From positions 1-43,918 of the forward strand of contig JAFRUS010000073.1 of the NCBI GenBank assembly GCA_017438745.1: DNA of 43,918 bases, in the 5' to 3' direction. Shown here piece after piece: positions 34,973 through 43,868 of this stretch. Source of the DNA: Oscillospiraceae bacterium. GTDB lineage: Bacteria > Bacillota > Clostridia > Oscillospirales > Ruminococcaceae. Below the pieces are notes generated by a model, which was not told the DNA's origin, did no database searches, and saw only the letters and a program-made list of their open reading frames with translations. Numbering within the stretch: position 1 is the first letter of the stretch; each line of letters begins with the position of its first letter. The translations under genes and the position numbers were made by a program.

Positions 34973-35833
34973 TCAGCCCCTTTCATTATCAGTTTGCTCA
35001 ACGTAATCAGTTAACCATTTGGCAGGATCAAAAACTCCTTTGCTTATAATATAATTGAATAATTTGATATCGGTGGTATTGAAATTAGAAACAATAGAGT
35101 TCATACATTTATCGATTATAAAGTCCTTGCTTGTTTTGATCTTTATCATTCCGTCAGATGAACATTTTTCATTCAATCCGGATTCGATTAAAAAATCCTC
35201 CGGTTTCATTTTCATTCTGTCGGCGGCTTCTGAAACACTCAGTATTCCTTCATAGATCAGATCGGTTATAACAGCTATAGCAACTTCTTTTTTTACATCG
35301 TATCTGAGCTTTAAAAGGTTATTTATAATATCGTATTCAAGTTGAGATACTTCAGATTTTAAGCCTGTTATTTCTTCAACTTTTTCAACGGTTTTATATG
35401 TATATCCGGCAATAGCGGGTATAGAATAGCCTTCTTCTATATAACTCATCATAATAGGCTTTAATTCAGAATTACTGCATGGTTTGCGATTTGCAGATGC
35501 TGAATCGTTATCATCGTTTTCTGTATGTAATTCGTTACTTATGATTTCCTGATATTTTTTTCTTAAAGCTTCTGTTGTCATCCTGGCATATTCGGCAGCT
35601 TCTTCTATTGTTATATCTTCATCTGTTACACATTTCATAAGGGTTAAAACTCTTCCTTTTTCGTACGCTTCAAAACAAGCGCGTAACATATCGATTCGAC
35701 ATATTATGGCTTTTTCTTCAAAAGTATAATCCAGCATGAAAATATTAGGGGACATATATTTATCATAAGCGATCTTTTCTCTGAGCAAAGCTTTAAAACG
35801 CGCCGGATTCTTTATGACTGATTCAGTATTCAT
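34973..35833 (-). CDS. Hypothetical helical protein, 286 residues
   Basis: Not recognised. It is entirely alpha-helical to the eye, with two segments that read like helix-turn-helix or short DNA-binding repeats (T-I-E-E-A-A-E-Y-A-R-M-T-T-E-A-L and S-V-S-E-A-A-D-R-M-K-M-K-P-E-D-F). Similar segments occur at the end of Rpn/transposase-associated proteins. It has no signal peptide. The start codon context GGAGG-AATACAA-ATG is identical to that of metY. A perfect consensus promoter with an inverted repeat precedes it, suggesting tight regulation, possibly by itself. Confidence 0.6.
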   Translation of the reverse strand: MNTESVIKNPARFKALLREKIAYDKYMSPNIFMLDYTFEEKAIICRIDMLRACFEAYEKGRVLTLMKCVTDEDITIEEAAEYARMTTEALRKKYQEIISNELHTENDDNDSASANRKPCSNSELKPIMMSYIEEGYSIPAIAGYTYKTVEKVEEITGLKSEVSQLEYDIINNLLKLRYDVKKEVAIAVITDLIYEGILSVSEAADRMKMKPEDFLIESGLNEKCSSDGMIKIKTSKDFIIDKCMNSIVSNFNTTDIKLFNYIISKGVFDPAKWLTDYVEQTDNERG

Positions 35834-35907
35834 TTGTATTCCTCCTGTTAATGGGTGATGATTAAGTTAAAAATAAGTGTTTCCTTAATTCTCTTCCTCC
35901 GTTCACT

Positions 35908-35930
35908 AGATTATACGATTATTATAATCT
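35908..35930. promoter_or_regulatory. Inverted repeat over the -10 of the 35833 promoter
   Basis: AGATTAT, 9 bases, ATAATCT. It covers the -10 box, as expected for a repressor site. Confidence 0.5.
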
Positions 35931-35949
35931 AATATTTCGGACTTGTCAA
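35921..35949 (-). promoter_or_regulatory. Perfect sigma-A promoter of the 286-residue gene
   Basis: TTGACA (35949-35944), 17 bases, TATAAT (35926-35921). Confidence 0.85.
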
Positions 35950-36048
35950 CAATATATTGATATTAAAAGTAAATACCGGTTGCGGTCGAGAGGATAAATA
36001 ATGATTTATTGCACGTTAAGATTATTTTACAATGTAATGTTGAATATC

Positions 36049-36105
36049 GGTATGCCTTCGGCATGCTATAGAAAAACCGGAAACATCCTACGGACGCTTC
36101 CGGTT
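36049..36105 (+). repeat. Dispersed hairpin repeat B, copy 3
   Basis: The front 32 bases match copies 1 and 2. The second hairpin has diverged (CCGGAAACATCC against GGACGCTTCCGG) and its stem is imperfect. The remainder of 35950-36223 is AT-rich with no gene seen. Confidence 0.85.
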
Positions 36106-36223
36106 AAATTTTTATCCCTTCGAAAAGTTATTTTAGCACCGTAACTTATCAAATATTGCGCTCCAACCACCCCACACATCGAAAACTAAAACAGGAATAA
36201 ATGTAAATTCAAACCAAAATTTG

Positions 36224-36257
36224 ACCGTTTACCCGATATAAGCTACCGTTCACCCGA
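36224..36257 (+). promoter_or_regulatory. Direct repeat resembling a LytTR (AgrA/VirR-type) binding site
   Basis: ACCGTTTACCCGA (36224-36236) and ACCGTTCACCCGA (36245-36257) differ at one base and are spaced exactly 21 bp, start to start. This fits the LytTR pattern of two 9-bp half-sites with GTT in the middle and a 12-bp spacer. The site ends 6 bases before the -35 box, the usual place for an activator. Confidence 0.6.
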
Positions 36258-36263
36258 AAACTA

Positions 36264-36292
36264 TTGATTATTTATCATGATTATGCTAATAT
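36264..36292 (+). promoter_or_regulatory. Promoter of the cohesin operon
   Basis: TTGATT, 17 bases, TAATAT: a modest match, as expected for an activator-dependent promoter. The leader is about 150 bases. Confidence 0.5.
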
Positions 36293-36363
36293 GTTTATTT
36301 GGCAAAGTTTGATTTTATGATTTCATAACTTGCGATTTTGGTATCGCATATATTTTGATATAC

Positions 36364-36404
36364 TACAGGAAAGAAACCCTGTATCATCCGATACGGGGAT
36401 TTTT
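36364..36404 (+). terminator. Leader terminator with possible antiterminator
   Basis: CCCTGTATC pairs with GATACGGGG (9 bp, one G-U; 36377-36398) and is followed by ATTTTT. An alternative pairing, TACAGG (36364-36369) with CCTGTA (36378-36383), would prevent the terminator. A further 6-bp hairpin lies at 36331-36348. The arrangement fits transcription attenuation upstream of the cohesin gene. Confidence 0.55.
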
Positions 36405-36452
36405 ACTGTCCGGGGATGAATGGGAAAAAGAGAAAACAGAAAGGGAAAATGA

Positions 36453-37481
36453 ATGAATAAATACAGAATAACTGCAGGGGTGGCGGCTTTACTTATGGGT
36501 ATGTCATCTCCTGCAGCTTTTTTTGATGCAGATACGGTTTCATGTGAAAAGGTGTATGATGTGCGCCTTTCGGCTGAAACTGTGGAGATCGATATTAATG
36601 ATATTCCGGAGAACCGTGAGGTACAGGTAGGGATCAATCTGGATAATAATCCGGGGTGTATGGGAATAAAATTTTGGTTAAGAAAAGATAGTAATCTTGT
36701 ATGTGAGGAATACAGTCCGTATGAGTTAGGGGATCATAATTGTAGAATAGGACATGGGTTCTTTGACAACGGAAACGTTATACAGATTATGTTTGTGCCT
36801 AATATAAATATGGATGAAGGGGAACTTTTTTATGGGAATGGTCAGTTATTAAAGTTAAAAGTAAAATTACCTGATAACGTTAATTCAGGCGACTATTTTG
36901 TAGTTAAACCATTGCTCGATTTTGAGGGTGACCCTACTATGGATCAACCGTGTTTTTATAGAGCTAACGATTTTGATTCTTTCTTTGGCAGAGAAAACTT
37001 CGCTGAACCAGTATCCGGCGGAATCCGTATCACCGGTCAGAAGAACGAACCGGAACCGTCAAAACAGCCGGAACCGGAGCCGTCTCCTTCACCGTCACCG
37101 GAACAGAAGTCATCTGATCAGCAGTCAGGAAATAACAACTCTCAGCCTTCATCAGACAATAATTCTGAGAAGAAGCAGGAAACACAGGCGGTGACATCAG
37201 CCGTATCAGAAACAGTATCAACATCTGTTTCCGAAACTGTTGATACAAGCGTGACCGTTTCAGAAACATCGGTATCAGAAAGCGAAACTGCAGTGACTTC
37301 AGTTTCAGAGACGGAAGTTATCGACGAAACAACAGCAGTTTCTGCAACCACTGTGACCGAAGAGATTTCAGAGGAGAAAAAGGAAAACAAAAACAGATCA
37401 ATATATTTAGCTGGTGTCGCTATAATTGCAACCATTCTAGGCGTAGCAGGAGCATACAGCATCAGACATAGTAAGAAATAA
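36453..37481 (+). CDS. Membrane-anchored cohesin-domain protein
   Basis: The product is 342 residues. A signal peptide (1-about 29) is followed by one cohesin-like module (about 34-195): V-E-I-D-I-N-D-I-P, V-Q-V-G-I-N-L-D-N-N-P-G-C-M-G-I-K-F, then G-Q-L-L-K-L-K-V-K-L-P-D-N-V-N-S-G-D-Y and a closing G-G-I-R-I-T-G. A proline/glutamate linker and a Ser/Thr/Val-rich spacer (to about 310) lead to a C-terminal membrane helix (about 315-334) and basic tail. It would hold dockerin enzymes at the cell surface, like an anchoring scaffoldin but with a membrane helix instead of a sortase signal. The ATG at 36453 follows GAAAGGGA; an ATG at 36449 stops at once. It is in an operon with the next gene (15-base gap). 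Confidence 0.78.
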   Translation: MNKYRITAGVAALLMGMSSPAAFFDADTVSCEKVYDVRLSAETVEIDINDIPENREVQVGINLDNNPGCMGIKFWLRKDSNLVCEEYSPYELGDHNCRIGHGFFDNGNVIQIMFVPNINMDEGELFYGNGQLLKLKVKLPDNVNSGDYFVVKPLLDFEGDPTMDQPCFYRANDFDSFFGRENFAEPVSGGIRITGQKNEPEPSKQPEPEPSPSPSPEQKSSDQQSGNNNSQPSSDNNSEKKQETQAVTSAVSETVSTSVSETVDTSVTVSETSVSESETAVTSVSETEVIDETTAVSATTVTEEISEEKKENKNRSIYLAGVAIIATILGVAGAYSIRHSKK

Positions 37482-37495
37482 CGAGGAGAATTAAG

Positions 37496-40400
37496 TTGGC
37501 AGATAAAAGACATATTTTGAGAAGAACAGCAGCATTTTTAACAGCTCTGGTTTTCACTGTAAGAATAGCTTCTGTCGGTGTGGTAATAGCAGAAGAAGTA
37601 ACATATGCTGAAATGCCGGTGACGGTAACTATCGCTCCGGAAACAGAACCGGCCGGAACTGATCCTGCAGAGACGGAAACTCCGGTATCTGCAGCCGGAA
37701 CAGAAATTTTAGCAGGCATTCAGACGACAGAATCAGAAACATCTTTACAGCAGGCAGAAACAAATAAAGTATCAGAAATGATAACAGCCGGCAGTGTGCT
37801 TATCACATCAGGATCAGTTTCAGAAACAGAAGCTGAAGCCGCAGGTCCGGCCAACAGAAGAAATATAAATATCAGAATTAAGATAAACGGATCATCTGAT
37901 TATCGTCCTTCATTAATACTGGAAAAACTGTTTTACCAGGTAAAGCTTCTCAATTTCACCACTACTATCATGTCGGTAGAAGATACCGCAGTTATCCAGG
38001 CTGAAGTTCTCGGTGAAGTTGATATGGAAGATCAGCTCTGGGAAAAGGAAAAATACAAAAGCGGGGAACAGGTACTCTTTGATGCGGGTACTCTTCACTA
38101 CGAACTCGAAAAGATAAGCAGCCGCGGCAATATCTGCGACATTGAGCTTAAGGAATACTATGACGTAAGCAAGTTCCCGGATGATTATGCGGTAATAACA
38201 CCTCTTGACAGTGCAGATGCCGGAAAGCAGCTTCTTCCTCACGGAACAAAGATGAAGTATGAAGCGGTAAATGGCTGGAAGCTTACTGAGATGATCCCTT
38301 TCACACTTGAAGGTAAGACAGCAACTGCAATTTACGTATCCGGCGGTCGCTATTATTTGTCCATAAAAAGCGGGGAGACCGAGAACCGTACTGAGGTGAC
38401 AAAGACCTCTTATGTAGTAAACGCCACAACGGTTTCCGGACTTAAGGCAGATGTGAACGGAACAGGGAAGGACAGCTTTACAGGATACTGGAAAGACGGC
38501 GGCGAGATCACTGCACATTTCGAAGCCGATGGCACATATAACAGCAGGATATTCGGAGTTACGGTAACTGACGCTGCAACAGGAATGACATTCCCGATGG
38601 CAGTTACCGGCGACGGCAAGGACGTTACAGCGAAGATAAAAGTATCCGACCTTGGTGATGACTTTACTGACGGAAGAAAGTATAACATCGGTGTAAAGGT
38701 AATTCCGGATACTGTAAAGATAAATGCTCTTGTAAGTGACGGCGGAAGTGAAAAGCCGTACAGGGTATGCGAGTTTGACACGTCAGTAAGCGATGATCAG
38801 AAGACCATGCTTATTGATCCTATTCTGTACGAGAACGGCGTTGCTGCATATATTATTGATTCATATGAGGCAGAAGGAAAAACAGAGACTGTTGATGCTA
38901 AGGATATCTTTGATAATAACAGATTCTATGAACCGGTGATTGCGCCTTATGATCCTTCCGGATGCGTTCACTATAAGAAGATTGTTATCGACAGTGATAA
39001 GAATTATGAAGTAACTTCGAGCTGCATCAGACAGGGAAAAGATAATATTTATTCAATCAAGAATGCACCAATAATTGATCTTTTAAAAATAACTGTAGAA
39101 AGTGAAAATAAATGCACGTTACTCTATAATTCTATAACTGAATCAAAGACTGCAAGTCTGTTGTATTATACCTTAACGGATAGTGGACTTTTCACTTTAA
39201 TCAACAATAAAGTTGAGTCAGATGCATATAACATTACCTCCATCCTCTACTACGACAACGGTGAATTCCACAACATGCTCACCGACCCTATCTACTACTA
39301 CGTAGACAAGCACGCACCGGAGCTTGCTCTCGGTGATGAAAAGGGCGATGCCCTTGCATCGGAACTCTGGGCTAAGGATGAATTTGAATTCACTGTAAAA
39401 ACCGACGACACTGAGACCTTTGCCGAAAACCCTTCTGCGGATGAAGAAGTCAATACCGTTTACCGCAATATAAGCGGTTCATCTTCTCCGATAACACAGA
39501 TCTCAGTCGGCGGCAGCGTTTTAAAGAAGCAGGACGGCAAGTGGACTGAAACAAAGGGGGCGGAAGACCAGCCGTATTCGGTTTCTGTTGTTCAGAAGGG
39601 TGAGAATGAGTTTAAAGTGACAGTAACTCTTTCATCTGATGACAAACTCACGGAAAAGGAACTGCCGGTTACAGTGACTGACAGCTGTGGAAACAAAAGT
39701 GTTGAAAAGCAGCTTAAGATAAAGTACGAAAGAATAAGTCCGGTCATCACTTCTATGAAGCTTGAAAATGCCGTGGTCTATGACCATCCGGTAACTGGAA
39801 AGACTGCCGGTGTGGGACTTGCTGCCCGCGGTTCTCATCCGGAAACGGCATATCTTGAAGTGGAAGTAAAGGAAGAAGGATCAGGTCTTGATGTAGTGAT
39901 CCTTGAAAGCAAGACTGTCCGCGGAGATTACAGATTCTATTCGTTAAAAAATATAATGGATGATCCGGAAAGCGGTTTTACAAAGCAGGGAGATGTATAT
40001 AAATTCCGTATTCCGGTACCGGCAGATGTAAACGCATCAACTGGCCTTTCATTAACAGCTTCAGATATGGCCGGCAACAGTGCGGTTTACGTGTATAACG
40101 GTAACGATGCTCCTCTGGCAGAAGGTGAAAAAGGTGCTGTGGTTATTTTCGACGCAACTGCTCCGTCTGCGGAACTTTCCGTACCGGATGCGCCTGACTA
40201 CACTGACCTTAAGCAGAGAAAATGGTACAGAGCCGTACCTGAATTTGTGATAAAGGCCGATGATAGCAAGGCAGATACCGAATCAGGACTTCGTTTCCTT
40301 GATATCACTGTAAACGGCACGGTTTACAGAACAGCCGATCTTTCAGGAAAAAATATAACCGACTTCCGTGTAAGCGGTGAGATAACTGAAGGAAAGACAG

Positions 40401-43400
40401 ATATTTATCTTGTCTGTGATCCTTCATCTGAAAACAGTGAAAAAATAAAGATAGCTTCACCTGATCTGACTGCGACTGACGGTGAGCTTAAAATAAGCGT
40501 GAAGGCAACTGACGGTGCCGGAAATGAAAGCACTGAAGTATCGGAAACGGTGTACATCGACTCCGACAAGCCTCAGGCAGATACAACATTTTACCTGGAA
40601 AACGAGAACGACAACTACCGTTCATTTGGTACTTTCCTTAATCACACAGGGACTGTGACAGTTGATGTTAAGGAACCGGACGGTCGTCCTGCATCGGGCT
40701 TAAGGACTGCAGAACTCTACTTCGGCGGACAGCTTTACAAGTATGTATTTGCTGCTGAAAAGTCCGGAACTGCGGAATTCACCATCCCGTTTGACGAAAA
40801 TTCAACGGATGCATTCAGCGGAACGGCAGTTGTAAAGGTGACCGACAATACCGGAAATATCTATGTTTCTGAAAAACTTCTTTCACCATCCGGAAACGAA
40901 AATATTGTTTTTGAAAGCATTCCTCCGGCATTCAGAGAGATAACTCCTGCTGGTCAGGTTAAATACACCGAAGGCAACGTTGAATGGTTTGACGCTGATT
41001 CTGAATTTACCGTTACGATAGATGATACTGTCTCTGGCACAGATTTCTCCGGCCTTAAAAAGACTGAGATAAATATCAACGGTAAGAACGTTATAAACGA
41101 CGATCTCAGAAACGAAAAGAAGATCACACCTGAAAAGGAATACCGTTTCAGCACGGCTGATATAAAGGATGAAAACTGCGAGTCATACATTATCGCGGTA
41201 CACACTGAGGACAATGCGGGCAACAGATCAGATTATACCAAAACAGTCCGCGTGGACAGAACTGCTCCGGTCGTTACCAGTGTTGAAATAGACGGAGCGG
41301 GATCAGTACCTTCTGTTCTTTCAAAGGGCGTACTGGTTGTACCGTTCGGCCATTTCTTCCGCGAAAGCGTAAAGCTGAACGTTTATGCAGAAGATAAAAA
41401 CGTAAGTTCAGGACTTCGTTCCATAGATCTTAATTTCTACGATCCTGACGGCACCAGAATTGATCACGTGACGGTATCCGGGCCGGGACTTAAGTATGAA
41501 AACGGAGTTTACAGTGCCGAATTCACTGTACCGGAAGGCTTTAAGGGATATATTACTGCAGGAGCGGAAGACAATGTAGGTCTTCTTTCCGAACTCTACA
41601 GACCGGAAGGATTCATTACTGAAAATGAGGAACGTCACAGTGCCTCGTCATCGCTGGGAATATCTCTTCCTGAGACTGAACACCGTGACAGAAACGGACT
41701 TCCGCTTTACGGAAACGACATCGATGTGAAGATAAATGCTGAAGACAGCTTCTCAGGAATCCGTCTGTTTGAATGGATCGCCAGCGAATACGGCGAAAAC
41801 AAGTGGAAGAGTATAAGTGCTCTGAAGGACGGAACGATTACCGGCGACAGCCTGGATGACTTTAACGTATCGAAGCAGGAGAGCAATCTTGTTATCTCTC
41901 TTGACGGTCACGCAGCTCTTTCAGAAGATAAGAATTCAGGAAACTTCCGCGTGAAGATGACCGACAACACAGGCCACGGATCAGAACTCGGAAAGGATTT
42001 CAGTATCGACAAAAAAGCTCCGGTCGTTTCAGTAAGCTTTGAAAAGGCGGATGCCGATGCTGATTCGGGTATTTACAGCACTGAAAGAACAGCATTTGTA
42101 AGCGTCTCTGAAAGAAACTTTGATCCTGAGAGGATAAGCGTTACAGCCGAGGGCAACGAAAGCGGAGTAAGCTTCGGAAACTGGACTCTGGCATCCGGAG
42201 CGGAAGGAACAGACAGCGCGGTCTACCGTATGCCGGTGACATTCTCAGGCGACGGATCCTATACGCTTAAGGCCGAAGGCACCGATATGTGTGACAACAA
42301 GTCCGAATCCTACGCTTCGGAAAACTTCGTTATCGACAGGACAGCTCCGGTAATGGAAGTAAGCTCATCCGGCGCTGAAAGTGTAAACGGCAGATACTAT
42401 AACGGAACGAGAAAGCTCACAGTTACCATTACTGAACACAACTTTGACACTTCAAGAATAAAGATAAACGGAACTAAAAACGGCTCTGCGGAAGGATTCC
42501 CGACAGCGAAGTTCGCTTCATCCGGCGACGTTCACACTGCAGTGCTTGAATTTACGGAAGACGGCGACTACACTGTAAGCATCGAGGGCATGGATGCTGC
42601 GGGAAATACTTTTGAAGGATATTCCGACGGCTTCACAGTGGATGCCACAGCGCCGGAAGTGCGCTTTGAAGGTGCGGGCAACAAATCTGCCAACAGCGGT
42701 GAGGTAAGTCTGGACGCATTTATCCTTGATGAGAATATCGCGGAAAAGGACATCACAGTATCTTTCAGCGGTTCAAAGCGCGGTGATCTTTCAGGAAGTG
42801 CAGGCATCATGACTTCCGAAGACGGCGGATATCATTTCGCTTTCGCGGATTTCCCGGAAGAACAGAGTATCGACGATATCTACACAGCCACAGTTACAGC
42901 GACCGATGCAGCCGGAAACGTTACGGAAGAAACGATAACTTTCTCCGTAAACAGATTCGGTTCGAACTACTACTTCGATGAGGCATCACTTTCAGTTGCA
43001 GGAAAGTACGTAAGGGAGCCGGTGGATATCATTCTCCACGAGATAAACGTTGACCCGCTTGATATGGATAAGACCATGGTAACGGTCATGAGGGACGGAA
43101 ATCCTAAGGTGCTTGAAAAGGACAGCGACTACACGGTGGATGTCACCGGCGGCGACGGAAGCTGGTGCGAGTACTGCTACGACATCAAGGCGGCGAATTT
43201 CCACGACGATGCGGCATATCATGTTGTTGTCATGACGGAAGACGCAGCCGGAAACCAGAACGCAAACTCTATCGAAGGCAAGAAGGCTGAATTCAAATTC
43301 GGCGTTGACGGCACACCTCCGAAATGCATCCCGCTGAACATAGAAAACGGCTGCTCAATGCGCGCCGACAGGGTAAAGGTCGATCTTGTGTGCGAGGATA

Positions 43401-43720
43401 ACATTCTTCTGAATACCCTTGACGTATTTGTAAACGACATACATGCAGAAGAGGCGTACACCAAGGGAAGCACGAAGTACAGTTTCACCATGTTAAGCTC
43501 AGACGAACCACAGACTGTAAAGATCAACCTTACAGACGTTGCAGGCAACGAGACGAACATGACCATCGACAACATCCTCATCTCAACAAGCCTCCTCAAG
43601 GTGGCACTCCGTTCACCATGGGTAAGAACAGCCGGTGCGCTTTTAGTATGCGGCGGCGCAGGCTACGGTGTGGTACAGTCGAATAAAAAGAGAAAAAGAA
43701 AAGCCCGCTACGGCGGATAA
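37496..43720 (+). CDS. Giant Ig-like repeat surface protein, 2074 residues
   Basis: The start is TTG, with GAGGAG 7 bases upstream. A signal peptide (about 1-32) is followed by a Thr/Glu-rich spacer (about 33-120). The body is a chain of bacterial Ig-like modules, each ending like V-T-V-T-D-A-A-G-N and the next starting D-R-T-A-P-V-V or D-A-T-A-P-E-V; at least eight such junctions are visible between about residues 700 and 1990. The C-terminus has a weak hydrophobic helix (about 2042-2060) and a very basic tail (K-K-R-K-R-K), so the protein is probably membrane-held and extends across the wall. No catalytic motif is seen. Co-transcribed with the cohesin protein, it may be a spacer, adhesin or partner of the surface complex. 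Confidence 0.82.
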   Translation: MADKRHILRRTAAFLTALVFTVRIASVGVVIAEEVTYAEMPVTVTIAPETEPAGTDPAETETPVSAAGTEILAGIQTTESETSLQQAETNKVSEMITAGSVLITSGSVSETEAEAAGPANRRNINIRIKINGSSDYRPSLILEKLFYQVKLLNFTTTIMSVEDTAVIQAEVLGEVDMEDQLWEKEKYKSGEQVLFDAGTLHYELEKISSRGNICDIELKEYYDVSKFPDDYAVITPLDSADAGKQLLPHGTKMKYEAVNGWKLTEMIPFTLEGKTATAIYVSGGRYYLSIKSGETENRTEVTKTSYVVNATTVSGLKADVNGTGKDSFTGYWKDGGEITAHFEADGTYNSRIFGVTVTDAATGMTFPMAVTGDGKDVTAKIKVSDLGDDFTDGRKYNIGVKVIPDTVKINALVSDGGSEKPYRVCEFDTSVSDDQKTMLIDPILYENGVAAYIIDSYEAEGKTETVDAKDIFDNNRFYEPVIAPYDPSGCVHYKKIVIDSDKNYEVTSSCIRQGKDNIYSIKNAPIIDLLKITVESENKCTLLYNSITESKTASLLYYTLTDSGLFTLINNKVESDAYNITSILYYDNGEFHNMLTDPIYYYVDKHAPELALGDEKGDALASELWAKDEFEFTVKTDDTETFAENPSADEEVNTVYRNISGSSSPITQISVGGSVLKKQDGKWTETKGAEDQPYSVSVVQKGENEFKVTVTLSSDDKLTEKELPVTVTDSCGNKSVEKQLKIKYERISPVITSMKLENAVVYDHPVTGKTAGVGLAARGSHPETAYLEVEVKEEGSGLDVVILESKTVRGDYRFYSLKNIMDDPESGFTKQGDVYKFRIPVPADVNASTGLSLTASDMAGNSAVYVYNGNDAPLAEGEKGAVVIFDATAPSAELSVPDAPDYTDLKQRKWYRAVPEFVIKADDSKADTESGLRFLDITVNGTVYRTADLSGKNITDFRVSGEITEGKTDIYLVCDPSSENSEKIKIASPDLTATDGELKISVKATDGAGNESTEVSETVYIDSDKPQADTTFYLENENDNYRSFGTFLNHTGTVTVDVKEPDGRPASGLRTAELYFGGQLYKYVFAAEKSGTAEFTIPFDENSTDAFSGTAVVKVTDNTGNIYVSEKLLSPSGNENIVFESIPPAFREITPAGQVKYTEGNVEWFDADSEFTVTIDDTVSGTDFSGLKKTEININGKNVINDDLRNEKKITPEKEYRFSTADIKDENCESYIIAVHTEDNAGNRSDYTKTVRVDRTAPVVTSVEIDGAGSVPSVLSKGVLVVPFGHFFRESVKLNVYAEDKNVSSGLRSIDLNFYDPDGTRIDHVTVSGPGLKYENGVYSAEFTVPEGFKGYITAGAEDNVGLLSELYRPEGFITENEERHSASSSLGISLPETEHRDRNGLPLYGNDIDVKINAEDSFSGIRLFEWIASEYGENKWKSISALKDGTITGDSLDDFNVSKQESNLVISLDGHAALSEDKNSGNFRVKMTDNTGHGSELGKDFSIDKKAPVVSVSFEKADADADSGIYSTERTAFVSVSERNFDPERISVTAEGNESGVSFGNWTLASGAEGTDSAVYRMPVTFSGDGSYTLKAEGTDMCDNKSESYASENFVIDRTAPVMEVSSSGAESVNGRYYNGTRKLTVTITEHNFDTSRIKINGTKNGSAEGFPTAKFASSGDVHTAVLEFTEDGDYTVSIEGMDAAGNTFEGYSDGFTVDATAPEVRFEGAGNKSANSGEVSLDAFILDENIAEKDITVSFSGSKRGDLSGSAGIMTSEDGGYHFAFADFPEEQSIDDIYTATVTATDAAGNVTEETITFSVNRFGSNYYFDEASLSVAGKYVREPVDIILHEINVDPLDMDKTMVTVMRDGNPKVLEKDSDYTVDVTGGDGSWCEYCYDIKAANFHDDAAYHVVVMTEDAAGNQNANSIEGKKAEFKFGVDGTPPKCIPLNIENGCSMRADRVKVDLVCEDNILLNTLDVFVNDIHAEEAYTKGSTKYSFTMLSSDEPQTVKINLTDVAGNETNMTIDNILISTSLLKVALRSPWVRTAGALLVCGGAGYGVVQSNKKRKRKARYGG

Positions 43721-43722
43721 AA

Positions 43723-43777
43723 GGTATGCCTTCGGCATGCTATAGAAAAACCGGACACCTTTGCAGGCGTCCGGTTT
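43723..43777 (+). repeat. Dispersed hairpin repeat B, copy 4
   Basis: It starts 3 bases after the giant gene. The front part is identical to the other copies; the second stem has changed on both arms (CCGGACACCT with AGGCGTCCGG) yet still pairs, with one mismatch. It probably acts as a 3' hairpin for the operon. Confidence 0.85.
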
Positions 43778-43823
43778 GGTTACTATTCACGGCCAAATAA
43801 TGTAAAATAGAAAAATGATAAAG

Positions 43824-43868
43824 GTGCTGCAAACATTGAAAATGCGATGTTTGCAGCACTATTTTTTT
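43824..43868 (+). terminator. Intrinsic terminator after the giant gene
   Basis: A perfect 13-bp stem (GTGCTGCAAACAT with ATGTTTGCAGCAC), 10-nt loop, then T7. It is the final stop for the cohesin operon. Confidence 0.9.

Noticed and set aside
37142..37513. 123-residue minus-strand ORF opposite the cohesin gene's spacer
   Set aside because: Val/Ser/Thr repeats mirror the Ser/Thr/Val-rich linker on the plus strand.
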